Source: Neoceratodus forsteri (lineage: Eukaryota; Chordata; Ceratodontiformes; Ceratodontidae). Taken from it: a stretch of 64,000 nt of DNA. The stretch's first letter is position 1, and each line of letters starts with the position of its first letter. The stretch lies in assembly GCA_016271365.2 (NCBI GenBank), contig CM028132.1, positions 589,875,001 through 589,939,000 of the forward strand, given 5' to 3'. The notes under the pieces were generated by a model. That model did no database searches, had not been told where the DNA came from, and saw nothing but the letters and a program-made list of their open reading frames with translations. The translations under genes and the position numbers were made by a program. Below are positions 54,340 to 64,000 of the stretch, in pieces.

Positions 54340-54800
54340 GACTATTCCCTTTTACACAGAATAGCAATACCTTGCACTCTTACACCCGTCTGCCCAATTC
54401 TTCAATGGGTCAACAACTTTTTGCAACACTTCACCTTCCTCTTCAGTCACCCTCACAATTGTTGTACCATCTGCAAATGTAGTCAATCCTTACTACAAGT
54501 CATTTATAATCCCTTAGGCTGCCGACGACAAGATATCTTGTCCTAGAAACCTATGCATTCTAAATCTTTCGGCAGCCTAAGGGTTACTGATGAGCACAAA
54601 TGGTTCCATGACAGACCCCTGTGGTATGCTGCTACTGACATCCCTTAACTCGGACTTGCTCCACTAAACCCGCACCATCATCCTCTGCTCCTACTTCCTA
54701 GCCAGTTTTTGATTTTCCAACATCATCCCCCAATCCCATGCTACTGCTTTTAACAAAATATGTAACAGAATTACAGGCTATTTTAATGGATTTCCCAAGA
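54340..54800 (-). pseudogene. Old CR1 LINE RT fragment
   Basis: The minus strand near 54482-54395 reads TFADGTTIVRVTEEEGEVLQ and KVVDPLKNW (the FADD region altered to FADG). The stretch near 54600-54700 has the complement of the 'P.GSVLGP'/'KW..NWL' region. Split by a small palindrome at 54511-54583. Confidence 0.7.
54511..54583. mobile_element. 73-bp mini-palindrome with perfect 15-bp ends
   Basis: CCCTTAGGCTGCCGA (54511-54525) and its exact complement TCGGCAGCCTAAGGG (54569-54583). Inside is the palindrome GACAAGATATCTTGTC. It interrupts the CR1 fragment. CCYT ends recall piggyBac MITEs, but the flanks (TAAT, TTAC) are not clean TTAA. Confidence 0.75.
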
Positions 54801-54890
54801 CACTCCTGGAAAAGAGATTTCTGCTATTTCCGTTGGCCCTTTCATGGTTTGTAAACTATCTTAAAAAGTAAATAAACTGCCTACCTAAAC

Positions 54891-56024
54891 TTAAAGGGAC
54901 ACTGTCAACCTCCCTTGGGCCTCAAACTGTCCACAGTTTTTTTTTCCCCCCAGCTGTTTCTTTCTACGCCCCCGGTCAGCTCCTTGTCTGGCTGCCGCGT
55001 CACTGCTTCCGCTCCTTCAGGCCCTCACCCTAACTCCCAAGGCTTACCCCCCTCCCCGTGGTGGGGCAGTGGGGAGACCCCTACTCACCCACCAATTGGG
55101 ATCCAGTTTGGGGTGTTAACTCAAGAGATGGAGCGACGGGGGACTGCCATCAAGCCGCCAATGACCAGCCACCAGGGTCTTTTTCCTAGTTCTTCCCCTT
55201 ACGGGAGCTTGGCGAGCAACGATGCCTGTGGCATACCTGCGCGCATCCCCGCCAAGCATCTGAATGCTCCCAGCCCACATTCTTGCGGCAGTGCACCACT
55301 GAGCCCCAGCCCCCCCCCCAGAGGTCAGGCATGCGCCGACCACAGTGCACCCCCCCCTTTCCAAGATGGAGAGTAGTCCGTCAGACACTCTATCCATCTC
55401 CTCCCTGCCAACCCCCCAGTGGCCCACGCTCGTTCCCGAACGTGGGTCGCCACTGTGGTGCAAGGTGTGGCATCCAGTGCCTCAGCCCTCAGTGCCACCG
55501 GGCCAGCAACTGTCCATAGTTTTAAAACCACATTTTATGATTCAGCACATTCTGCAGAATATACTGATGTAACTGGTAGTTCGATTCAGATTTTTTCTTT
55601 TTAAAAATGAAAAAATAAATAAATAAATGCCCACCATATTGGTGTTACCACACCTAATTGTGTTTGTTTATATTCTTGATCAACTCCCACTGCCTCTTTC
55701 CTGGAGTTGAGAACACCCTCAGCATAGGTATAGCCACTTATGAGGCAGTGGGAGGAGAGAATGCAATTGCATCACAAGTGGCTGAAGTATGTTGGGGGTG
55801 TTTCTAATGTTCACGAAGCATACAGTAAAAGTAAATCAAGGATAAGAATCAAAACAAGGTTGGGTGTAATTACACCATTAGCATGCATTTCAATTCTTCT
55901 CAGAAAGAAGGCAGATTAAGCAACCAACATCATCAATGAATTTTAGAGAAGTTAAGCAATCATAAAATGTGGGTTTTCAAGTAGAAATAGTGGGATGCAA
56001 AAAGGGCTGACAGCGTCCCTTTAA
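54891..56024. mobile_element. T2/Kolobok-like fold-back MITE with a SINE B inside
   Basis: TTAA at 54891-54894 and 56021-56024. Left end TTAAAGGGACACTGTCAACC, right end (complement) TTAAAGGGACGCTGTCAGCC. After removal of the SINE (54941-55507) the left arm continues AACCACATTTTATGATT, matching the right arm ACCCACATTTTATGATT. The MITE itself is about 550 bp. Confidence 0.88.
54941..55507 (-). mobile_element. SINE family B, minus strand, with 16-bp target duplication
   Basis: The head at 55507 reads GCTGGCCCGGTGGCACTGAG, with B-box-like CCACGTTCGGGAACGAG. The A tail is the T tract at 54937-54945. Flanking AACTGTCCACAGTTTT (54925-54940) and AACTGTCCATAGTTTT (55508-55523) differ by one base. 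Confidence 0.92.
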
Positions 56025-56884
56025 TCTCCATTCTCCTAGTCATGCATTTTCTGCCCCAGCCAAACACATGTCCACCATCCTCTGGTCTGAGCAACCACCT
56101 AGTCCCAACCATTCCACTAACTCTGCCATTCCCACAATTAAACCTCCATGAGAGCCCTCCTGAGGGTGCTTTCCCAGTCCTGGACCTCACCTGAATCCAG
56201 CCTTGTAACAGGCTCTGTGGCACAAGGCCTGGATGTACCAGCACCATCATTCTGACAGTGATCAAGGTTTCCGCCCCTATATGGGAGTCCCTCCCTCCAC
56301 CCACCATCGATGTTGATGCAGCCTGTCGGCCTTCCTTGACACTGTGCACCTGGCACCATCCCTCGCAAAAGAGAGCAATCTCCCTGACCTACCGTGAGAA
56401 TTCACTGTACCAGCAGATGCTGACGACACTTTTCCCTAAGCTGCCTTCGGCTGCACTCCACAGCCCAGCTGCACCCACCAGCAGCTCCCCGTCTCCTCTT
56501 GAACCCAGATTACCTCTGTTGGGCCACTGGGCAGTCCTCACTGTACAATCCTTTCTCTGATTACTGGATCAAGCATTTTTCTACAACAACTGAACAGAGC
56601 CAGAGAGTTTCTGTTTTCAACAATGAGCAATTCAGTTTGGCAAATCTTAAAATCCATTTTGTCCAGGTATTTTCCCCGAAACAGAGGCCAAATCAGCAAG
56701 TTTTGGACAATAACTTGGCTCATAATGGAGGGGGTTGCACAAAAGAGCCACTGCAAAGTGGGGTTATTTGCACGATAACCTTTTTTTTGTTTGTTTTTTT
56801 ACATGAAAAACTGACTCCCAATTGCTAGTTTAAAAAGGACAATTCCACTTTTCCTCAGTATGTTCTGTTGAAAATGGAAAATCA

Positions 56885-56965
56885 TTGGTCCTAACTGAGG
56901 TCAGGCTCACTAGCCTGTAGTTTCCGTCGTCTTAAAGAAATTGTTTAATCACTTCCTGTGCTTTC
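56885..56965 (-). pseudogene. CR1 LINE, short NYR-box fragment
   Basis: The complement of AGGTCAGGCTCACTAGCCTG with TAGTTTCC reads NYRLVSLTS, the CR1 'NYRPVSLTS' RT motif. Confidence 0.6.
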
Positions 56966-57139
56966 TTTGACAAATACTGAAACACCCTTATCTCTGTAGG
57001 ACTGTTATTAGAAATATAATTAGTTTACCCCCCACCGAGAGGCAAGGGATGGTAATTTGAACTCGAGGAGGCAGCCAGACGATCCCTTCCACTTCCCAGA
57101 CCCAAATATTGTGTGACATCTGGCCAAAGAGTGCGAGAC

Positions 57140-57141
<2 letters not shown>

Positions 57142-57176
<35 letters not shown>
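57142..57176. repeat. (GT)n microsatellite
   Basis: About 17 GT units. Confidence 0.96.
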
Positions 57177-57177
<1 letters not shown>

Positions 57178-57297
57178 GCGCTCCATACAAGTCTCTGAGG
57201 CAGTTTTTTTAAACTTTTATGATAAGGTTGCACCACCTTTTGGCATAAAATCAAACAGCAACAACTATGTTTATGCCAAGACACGGTGTAACAAGAA

Positions 57298-57919
57298 CCA
57301 GCCCGGTGGCGCTGAGGGTTGAGGCGCTAGACACCACACTGCATACGCCAGTGACCCAAGTTCAGGAGCGAGCTCGGGCAATGGGGTCGGTAGGACGGCA
57401 GGTCTGAGCACCCGCTGGGCTGCCTTCTCCCGGGGCTGAGCATGTCTGGTGCATCAGCGACTCCTGGTGGAGATCCAGGGGGCACTGCGGTGCATTGGCT
57501 GCACATCTACGTGGCCCGGCGCGGGCAGGGTGCCATCACGCCTTGCGTCCAGAGTGCACCACGCGGGAGGGAGGGAAGGACACCAGAACACGGAAAGCCT
57601 GCCTCCCAAAGGCAGGCAGTTCACACCTGACTCCCCATGCCCACCACCGGATCCACCTCGCCTGGCCTTCCAGTTCCTCCACTCGGGCCCTCATCTACAG
57701 TCAGAGTCTAATCGTTAAGAGCGCCCAAAGAGGAGAGGCGGCCCCACCCTGGAGGGGTTAAGCTGGGGTGCTGGCTGTGGGGGGGGGGAGAAGAGAGAGG
57801 AGGCTTAGGGTTGAGGGGAACTCAGGCGGGCAGGAACAAGTAGGATGCCTGAGAGAGGCTCTGCAGGTCGTGACCGGAGAGAAAGAGAATTGAGGAAAAA
57901 ACAGAAATAAATAAAAGAT
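57298..57919 (+). mobile_element. SINE family B, full-length copy with target duplication
   Basis: Head CCAGCCCGGTGGCGCTGAGG, B-box-like CCCAAGTTCAGGAGCGAG, long GC-rich body, and an A-rich tail AAAACAGAAATAAATAAAAG. GGTGTAACA flanks on both sides (57285-57293, 57920-57928). At about 620 bp it is the longest copy in the window. Confidence 0.9.
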
Positions 57920-57929
57920 GGTGTAACAT

Positions 57930-58560
57930 TAAAAATGTTAATGAAAATGGCCCTACAGACTAGAGTGCATCCCCACACACTCCCTGGTCAGACATCACAG
58001 AATGCTCGAGTGCGAGGACGGGACATTGCAAAGTGGAAGAAACTGCTGGCCACCTTCTCGGGGCCAAATTACAATTCCTTTCCTCCCGAGGGGCAATATA
58101 CAAAAAAAATTCTCGTTATATGTCTAATGGACCACAGAAGTATGAGAGTTTTAATATCTGTCAAAGAAAGCAGTGGTCTTAAATGATTCTTTGAAATAAT
58201 GCGAGGACACAGGCCTTACTCCTGTCTTCAGCCTGCTCCTTCGAGTCTGCGCTGAAAATAGAGTTAAAAATCAACATTTCAACCTTAGGTCTCTTTCAAA
58301 AATTGTCTAAAAAAGTAAAAAACAAAGTTAGTTTTATAGTAGCTAGTTTTCTGTCATTTAGATAATTGCTGAAGAACACCCAAGGTCAAAACATCAATTT
58401 TAACTCGATTTTCTATTTCCAGTGTGCATTTAATACTACTATTTTGTAATGTTTTCAGACCACACAATGACGCAGCACTTTGTTTCTTCAAGTCTACTTA
58501 TTTCTTGAAAATTCAAGCTAACATTTCCACAGTCTCCATTTCAACTTCTCAAGCAACCTA
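57930..58560. other. No recognised feature
   Basis: No motif, inverted repeat or SINE core detected. Confidence 0.4.
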
Positions 58561-58569
58561 AGATTTAAC

Positions 58570-59140
58570 TCATCAGGTCCTTTTCACCAACTGCTCCACC
58601 ACTATCTTGGCAGAGATCCTAACATCGCAGCAACTGTCCTCTGCACTGCAGTACAGGTATATATCTCCAGTCAGTGTGAAATGCTTGTTCAGTCTTTCTG
58701 CAACCAAGCTATCCTCAGCTACCACATGGCCTCCTACTCACATACTCAGCAGTCCTACTTTGTACCTAGCTGACACTCTGCTGACTTGCAGGCTTCTGTT
58801 TTTAATATTCTTCTTATTGTAACCAGGTCACAGTTATACCGGAAACCACTGCAAATGAGTCTCTGACTCAAATGGTATACCCTACTCTTATGAATACATT
58901 TGTTTTTAGTACTCCTGTTAGCTTTCCTTGTACCCTTCTCAAAAATCTGTACCTCTCTGTAGGCTATCTTGTTTTCATCAGTGTTGCTTTCTTTCTGCAC
59001 TTTAATGTCCTCCTCTTCACAAATGAGTTTCCTTACTGCTGTATTCATCCACACTGGGTAGGTTTGACTTCTCTAACCTTATTTTCCCTGGGTACTCATA
59101 TCGCCACTGCCTCTTGAATGATCTCCTCAAAAAAGCTCCA
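58570..59140 (-). pseudogene. Old LINE (CR1-like) linker region
   Basis: The minus strand from 59060 reads VWMNTAVRKLICEEEDIKVQ, then KESNTDENKIAYREVQIFEK, a form of the CR1 linker 'PLWM...V...I..KR.A...YK...NE..Y..Y'. It is open for 99 codons but lacks catalytic motifs. Confidence 0.5.
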
Positions 59141-59159
59141 GTTTCTCTACCCGCAACCT

Positions 59160-59695
59160 TTCATTTGCCCCCCCCCCACCACCACCACACAACCCCTGTA
59201 TTCTCGAATTAGCCCTGGTAAAATTTAGTCATTACTTTAATTCCTCCTTTTATCTACTCACTTCAAAATTAAACTATGCATTGATCAGTAGCTCCCAATT
59301 ATTCTGTCAAATACATCCCCCCATATACACATGAACTCAAGAGACTTTCTTTTGTGCAATTATATACTCACGTCAATGTGTATTTCTGCTTAAAGTTGAA
59401 CCAACAATACATTTTGTGGTGATTTGCATAAACAGCCCATGATGCTTTGCATTATAGGAGTATGTATGATTTTGTATTTCTATTTACTTATCATGAATCT
59501 TGTTTTTAAAAGAACTGCTCAGTCCATTGCTGAGTAGCTCTGGTAAGAAACAAGCGTATATTCTAGCACAGTTGTTGGCCTATGAAGCAACCAATGCCCC
59601 ACTTCTAGGAATTTCAAACGTTTTTCCTGGGTCCTTAACATGGGGTATTTCAGACAGCACTAAGCACATCCATCTTGTCAGGGTAAATCCCCACC
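59160..59695. other. No recognised feature (downstream flank of the EEF1G block)
   Basis: C tract at 59169-59177, otherwise AT-rich. No further EEF1G exon is found. Confidence 0.5.
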
Positions 59696-59720
59696 TGAAT
59701 CAGATGCCAGCGCACATAGC

Positions 59721-59870
59721 CTGCTTGTTGTACTGCATGATGCCAAGGGTGGGGAAGACCCAGGTGCTGGCAGAAGGGATGATCTCACTGTCAGCAATGC
59801 TCATCCACTGGACAACCTGGGCAGCTGCTTCCTTGGTGGTCCCACGTAGAACATCGTTGCTGACATAGTG
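59721..59870 (-). CDS. EEF1G: Exon-like block of elongation factor 1 gamma (GST-like domain)
   Basis: Fifty codons are open and match the N-terminal GST-like domain of eukaryotic elongation factor 1 gamma, a subunit of the eEF1B exchange complex. Key stretches are [20 protein letters not shown] and [16 protein letters not shown]. The pattern ([27 protein letters not shown]) looks amphibian to me. Differences from the usual family residues include V in SNDVLRG (normally E) and SI in MSIADS. After NKQ the homology stops, as at an exon end, but the next bases are GCTATGTG, not GT. Upstream a pyrimidine tract (about 59890-59871) precedes the block, yet the nearest AG lies within it (59861-59860). 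No other exon is in the window. It is either an exon of a gene with very long introns and unusual splice sites, or a decayed duplicate. A processed copy is unlikely because the neighbouring exons are not attached. Confidence 0.8.
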
Positions 59871-59899
59871 CATAAAAGGAAAGCACAAAGTGAAATCAA

Positions 59900-62283
59900 C
59901 ACGAACACATGTCAACTACAATGGTGAAGTTCTAGGGCAAGCGACTGAGCTAGACCAGACCTTGCAGAGTTGATTTCAGGAGCTAATTATAAGAGATTTC
60001 ATCCAAGTGAACGCCCTAGAACCATAACTTGTAAGAGAGTGTGAGTGTGTGCACGCACGTGCATATATATACACACATACACACACACACACAGACAAAA
60101 TGTGTACCCTTTATTTTAATTTAGTTTCTACTCCTGCTCTGCTCCAACCAGTCCTGCTGCCTCACGACACCTCCACCCCAGTCACCCACCTTCCCAGAGA
60201 CTTACCCAGAACCACTGTGTGGTGGGTGGGTGCCATGGTCAGTGGTGCAGAACCTGTGAGAGGGGCCAGCTTCATCCTGCTGGCTATGGGGATTTTCCAT
60301 CGTTTTCACCCCAAGCTCTACTCACATGCAATGGTGCACACACACGGCACCCCATCGACATCTGTGTCCACCCCCCCGCCCATGTGTGTGCCACCTGCTG
60401 CCCCACCACCCAGCCCCCACTAGGTGGCAAGCATACTACAGTACAAGCTGCCAAGGCGGGGGAAGGTGGGCTGACCTTGGGACACTCAATCTTGCTCCCC
60501 CACGACCTGGGCCCACTTCAGACCAGGGGTCTCCCAGTATCAGAAGCAGCAGCCCTGCCACTGCACCAACGGGCCGACCACAAAGCCTACTCCTTTGGAC
60601 AGGATTTATTTTGCAACAGGCAGGGCCACGCCAGCTGGTGCAGTACAGTCTGCAGAAGGGACATAAATACTGGGACTTTGAAACTGCTGGGTTACAGAAT
60701 CCTCTTACCATAGTGGGCGATCGCATTGCTCTCGAACAAACAAAATCCATCTTCTCCCTCAAAGGCTGGAACCTAAAACAGCAAAATAATCTCATATTAG
60801 TTTGATGGCTGGGAGACTTGCATGGGGGGTTGCTCATTCCTACAGACCCCTCCATGACCTTTGCACACATAAAACAAATCAGAAGACCCAACACAGGCAT
60901 CACTATTGCTACACCTCTCTTCTGATCTTCAAATGAGAGTCCAGCTCCCACTAAAATTGGGCCTTACCTACTGGGATATTACTATAGTCTCTGAGGTCAT
61001 GGGGGCAGCAGACACAAGCTAAGTGTTAGACAGAAGAGTGGCACAGTCATTCCTCATTAATCCAACCTTAATCAATGATCCACTTCTTCAAGCTATTCCC
61101 CATGGCTGCCAATACTGCCTGCCAGATTCATTACCCACTTCTCTGAGCCATCTACAGCCTACCCTAGACACCCACCAGACAGAAACTAACTTGTTCATGT
61201 GGGGCAGAGTGGCTGGGGGCTGCGATTCTGATGTGATGCAGGGTCAGGTAACACGGGAGACGAGTCCAAGAGAAAAGTCATCCTGAGTGCCAAGGGAAGT
61301 CCCATTTTCCTTGCTTGTGCTCCCTCCCACCTCCTTGACTGAACATGCCTGCACTACAGTGTCCAAAGAGGGGAATGACCGGCAGCATGTGCGGACACAC
61401 ACACACACACACACACACACAGTCAAGGAAAAAATCACCATGCCACCGGTAGGAGCTACTGTTAACAGGGCATTGCTCCACACACCCATGGAAGGAGACA
61501 GTCTATAGGACACTCCGCAGACTCCCTACCATCCTCCACTCCTGAAGTCCCGGGATCGGAGCATGAACCCAGGTTGACAGCATGCCAGGGCGATCCCCTA
61601 TTGCTCAGGGCAATAAAGCCAGCATCCAATTATCTGGAACTACTTCAATCAATTACAAAACTAATCAGCTTACAAAGTCATCCTCATCTAATTTTGTTTT
61701 GGAACCATGTTGGTTTGTTTAAAAAAAAAAAAAAAAGTTGAAATAGAAAAAAAAACGACTACAGTTTTAGCCTACTCAATACACACAACTAAACCCTAGT
61801 TGACGTGACCCTTATCAGTAGAAATGGCAACAGCCCAGGCTCATCAGGGACCCAAATGGGAAATGTAAGGTTCTGTGTTCCCATGGACACCTTGTTTTTG
61901 TAACTGAACAGTCTCTGCAAGTTTCAGAAAATTCAGAGCTCCACTACTGACTACAGTTGTGGCATTCCTTTAAGGTGTATGGCACACCCAGCAGTAATGA
62001 GATGATGTGAATATCGGCTTCACTACTTAATCAACTCTCCAAGTGGGAATTGCGAGCTTTTCTTTTCCATAATAACTCCATACAGGTCACAGAGGACAGG
62101 GAGAATGGGAACACAATGTTCCCCAGCCCACACCAAGGTTACACTTACGCACTAAACCTTAATAAGGGAGCAGGGAACTATTTTTACATCACATGTTTAT
62201 GATAGGCAAGATGTAAGAGGAGCTTCGGAGCAGATGAGCTCCTGGAGCTTATTCAATGAGACCGCTTTTCCAAAATGGCTGCC
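59900..62283. other. No recognised gene; microsatellites and unassigned repeats
   Basis: It holds (CA)n at 60070-60096 and 61390-61421, a GC-rich stretch at 60140-60600, and A tracts at 61721-61737. Weak L1-like resemblance near 60830-61200 is not secure. TTAAAGGAATGCCACAAC (complement, ending 61973) looks like one end of a TTAA-type MITE, but I could not place its partner. Confidence 0.4.
61390..61421. repeat. (CA)n microsatellite
   Basis: About 15 CA units. Confidence 0.95.
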
Positions 62284-62730
62284 TTAAAGAGCTAGTGTAC
62301 TGCCTAAAAATACTACTAGATTTTAAAAGCAGTCAACCATTATCTTCTATATCCGTGGTGCCTTTTCTTTTCCCTCTGTTTAATTAGAACATTGCTTACC
62401 CGATGATAATAGGGCTGATGTGTGGGACTGCAATCTGCCTGGCAGCTCACATATCCATCTCTAGTCCCCCAACTACATCATCAGCATTGAGATCTCACTG
62501 ACTGTGACATCACTGCAGCTTAGAACAGCCACTCTGTGGCTGCCAGGTCATTCACCTTTGATGTCACTGTCCATGAGATCACAATGCAGATGATGTAGTG
62601 CGATAAAGGTAGATATGTCAGCTGCCAAGCTAAGAGCTGCTCCACACATCAGCACAATATTAAAACTTTCCAATGAGCAAAAAAAAGTTTTAAATACTTC
62701 AGAAATAAAAAGGTACAGCCGACTACTTAA
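62284..62730. mobile_element. T2/Kolobok-like fold-back MITE, 447 bp
   Basis: TTAA at 62284-62287 and 62727-62730. The arms are nearly complete: GGCAGCTCACATATCCATCT and ACTACATCATCAGCATTGAG on the left face TAGATATGTCAGCTGCCAAG and ATGCAGATGATGTAGT on the right. GTGACATCACTGCAG lies near the centre. No coding capacity. Confidence 0.85.
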
Positions 62731-62734
62731 AAAT

Positions 62735-64000
62735 TTGTACTACTTTCCTGTCTTGGCTCCAGCAGCTCTTTAACTTCCACGTTATCTATGTTGCTGGCGT
62801 CACAGAGGTGGGCCGCCTGGGAAGAAGCGATCAACGAATGGTGTGGTTTGGTGTAAAAACTGAGTTTGCACCAAGCCGCACAAGGATGAGGGTCATGGAC
62901 ATACAGGAGGGACGATTTCAAGACAATGGAAGAATGCCTCTGGGACAGGGATGCTAGGAGTCACTGAGGACCACTAGACAACAATAAAAGAGGGCACTGA
63001 AAGAGCTACGAATCTCTGCGATAGGCAGGTCTGCAAGGGCGAGAGGAAAAGGAGACCACAATGGTTCTCTAGAGAACTTGCAGAAACATTAAAGCAGTAC
63101 TAGATTAAAAAAAAAAAAAAAAAAAAAGATCTTTATCAAAAGTCTGCTCTCTGTGCTCTGCTGAGCACTTACCTGGTAATCTTTGTTTTCACTGTACTAT
63201 CACCCTGTAATTTGCTCCGGTTTTCTTTCTTTCTGTTTACATTTCTCCCACCTGCCATGTTGAACTGGAACTCTCTGCTGCCAACCACACAAGCGCATGA
63301 CTCACAGTATTACTCAGGGACAGTAAGAATGCTCAGCACAGGGTCCCAAAAAAGTAAACAGAAGACATGATGCCACGTTGAGGGGAAAGCTTGGCTGCAA
63401 ATTAGGCACCAACCATATTTACTGTGGCTCCACAACAATGGAAATAAATTTTAAATGGCTGAAAAACTAAAAGCTGCTAGAAAAAAAGATTTACAGACAT
63501 GAAAACCGGAACTGTGGCTACATGCTTCCAGCCAAAAAGCAGAATTTTGATGATCACTTCCCGATTATCCAGTACTGCTGCTTTAAGGGCAAAAAAAAAA
63601 CAAAAAAAAAACTAGCATTTAGAAAGTACAAAAAGACACAGGAGGAGGAGTTCAAGATGAATTACCAGGAGAAACAAACGAACAAACGGAAGCAGGGAAG
63701 GCAAAGAGAAGAGCAAAGGCACAAATGGAGAATATTGCTCAGCCAATTAAAAAAAAAAAAAAAAAGGAAATAAAACCTTCTTTAGATATATTAGCTAGAA
63801 GAGGAAACCGATGGGGAGGCGAAGGGGGGTCTGAGGAAGGGGACCAATGGAAGGCGGACATACTGAACATATATTTTTGTTCAGTACTTGCAATAGAAGG
63901 AGTAAGTGACAAGCCAAAGATAAAGAACAGGGGCAGAACTGGTAGGGAGGTGGACACAAGTCTTTTTTACAGAGCAGGAAGTCCTCAGGGTAAGCAAAAT
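62735..64000 (+). pseudogene. CR1 LINE, endonuclease end, linker, start of RT; runs off the window
   Basis: GRLGRSDQRMVWFGVKTEFA (62809-62868) carries the SDH-type motif as SDQ. SRTRMRVMDIQEGRFQDNGR follows, and then the linker MVLxRTCRNIKAV / WFSRELAETL (63061-63090). A TTAA MITE sits at 63089-63586. The linker resumes as AFRKYKKTQEEEFKMNYQEK (63617-63676) and, after frameshifts, reaches KADILNIYFCSVLAIEGVSD (63852-63911), the 'VLN.YF.SVF' block that precedes RT. The rest lies beyond 64000. Confidence 0.88.
63089..63586. mobile_element. T2/Kolobok-like MITE, 498 bp, inserted in a CR1 linker
   Basis: TTAA at 63089-63092 and 63583-63586. Left end TTAAAGCAGTACTAGATT, right end (complement) TTAAAGCAGCAGTACTGGAT. 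TATCAAAAGTCTGC aligns with ATCAAAATTCTGC farther in. The CR1 protein continues across the gap when one TTAA and the element are removed, which confirms the target duplication. A 21-base A tract lies at 63107-63127. Confidence 0.88.

Noticed and set aside
60640..61240. Possible L1-like ORF2 C-terminal remnant, plus strand
   Set aside because: A few words (KGHKYWDFETAGLQNPL, WLGDLHGG) look LINE-like, but no catalytic or diagnostic block is present and the order cannot be confirmed.
62727..62921. 64-codon minus-strand frame as a host exon
   Set aside because: The plus strand here is the CR1 endonuclease end (RLGRSDQRMV), which explains the open antisense frame.
1..64000. CRISPR arrays, rRNA, free-standing tRNA genes or endogenous retroviruses
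   Set aside because: No spaced direct repeats, rRNA-like or intact tRNA sequence, and no LTR, protease or integrase motifs were seen; tRNA-like words occur only in SINE heads.

Overview
The window is vertebrate nuclear DNA made almost entirely of transposable elements, with no bacterial, viral or organellar genes. The only host coding sequence I recognise is a 50-codon block of translation elongation factor 1 gamma (EEF1G), minus strand, 59721-59870. Its residue pattern looks amphibian to me. The long TTAA-flanked fold-back repeats, with termini such as TTAAAGGAAAACTACACC, resemble the T2/Kolobok-type repeats of frogs, and L1/Tx1, CR1 and L2 LINEs are all present. I infer an amphibian with a large repeat-rich genome (caecilian, salamander or frog). 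Species cannot be fixed from sequence alone, and a lungfish or reptile is not excluded. If the EEF1G block belongs to a live gene, most of the window is intron or flank.

Layout. 1-6.8 kb: an L2 fragment, two SINEs, decayed L1/Tx1 pieces and a LINE endonuclease fragment. 6.8-35 kb: one nested tower of insertions. The base is a CR1 copy on the minus strand (CR1-III), now in three pieces (33585-34985, 10261-10414, 6796-7186). It was entered by a plus-strand LINE (7187-10260) and by a full-length L1/Tx1 element (L1-A, 10415-33584) with a perfect 15-bp target-site duplication. L1-A carries a SINE (28481-28979, perfect 17-bp duplication), an ORF1-only 'half-L1' element (about 31029-33253) and a CR1 in its reverse transcriptase (CR1-I, about 12721-26508). 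CR1-I was split in its endonuclease by a hAT-ended insertion (15173-23053), which holds an oppositely oriented near-complete CR1 (CR1-II, about 16420-21866). That is five generations of elements.

35-53 kb: a hAT MITE, CR1 fragments on both strands, an L2 fragment, an L1/Tx1 ORF1, an L1/Tx1 ORF2 (48995-51150), two large palindromic elements (40656-40923, 47467-47916) and microsatellites. 53-64 kb: four TTAA-bounded fold-back MITEs, two SINEs, a small palindrome, the EEF1G block, and a plus-strand CR1 that runs off the right edge.

No element here has intact coding capacity. All ORF2 proteins have stops and frameshifts, so the 'genes' are fossils whose domain order, terminal repeats and target duplications can still be read. 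The two longest CR1 copies have the standard plan: 5' UTR with a promoter-like CCAAT/TATA region, ORF1 with a GDSL-type esterase, and ORF2 with endonuclease plus reverse transcriptase. The L1/Tx1 copies have ORF1 (coiled coil, RNA-binding core, C-terminal domain) and ORF2.
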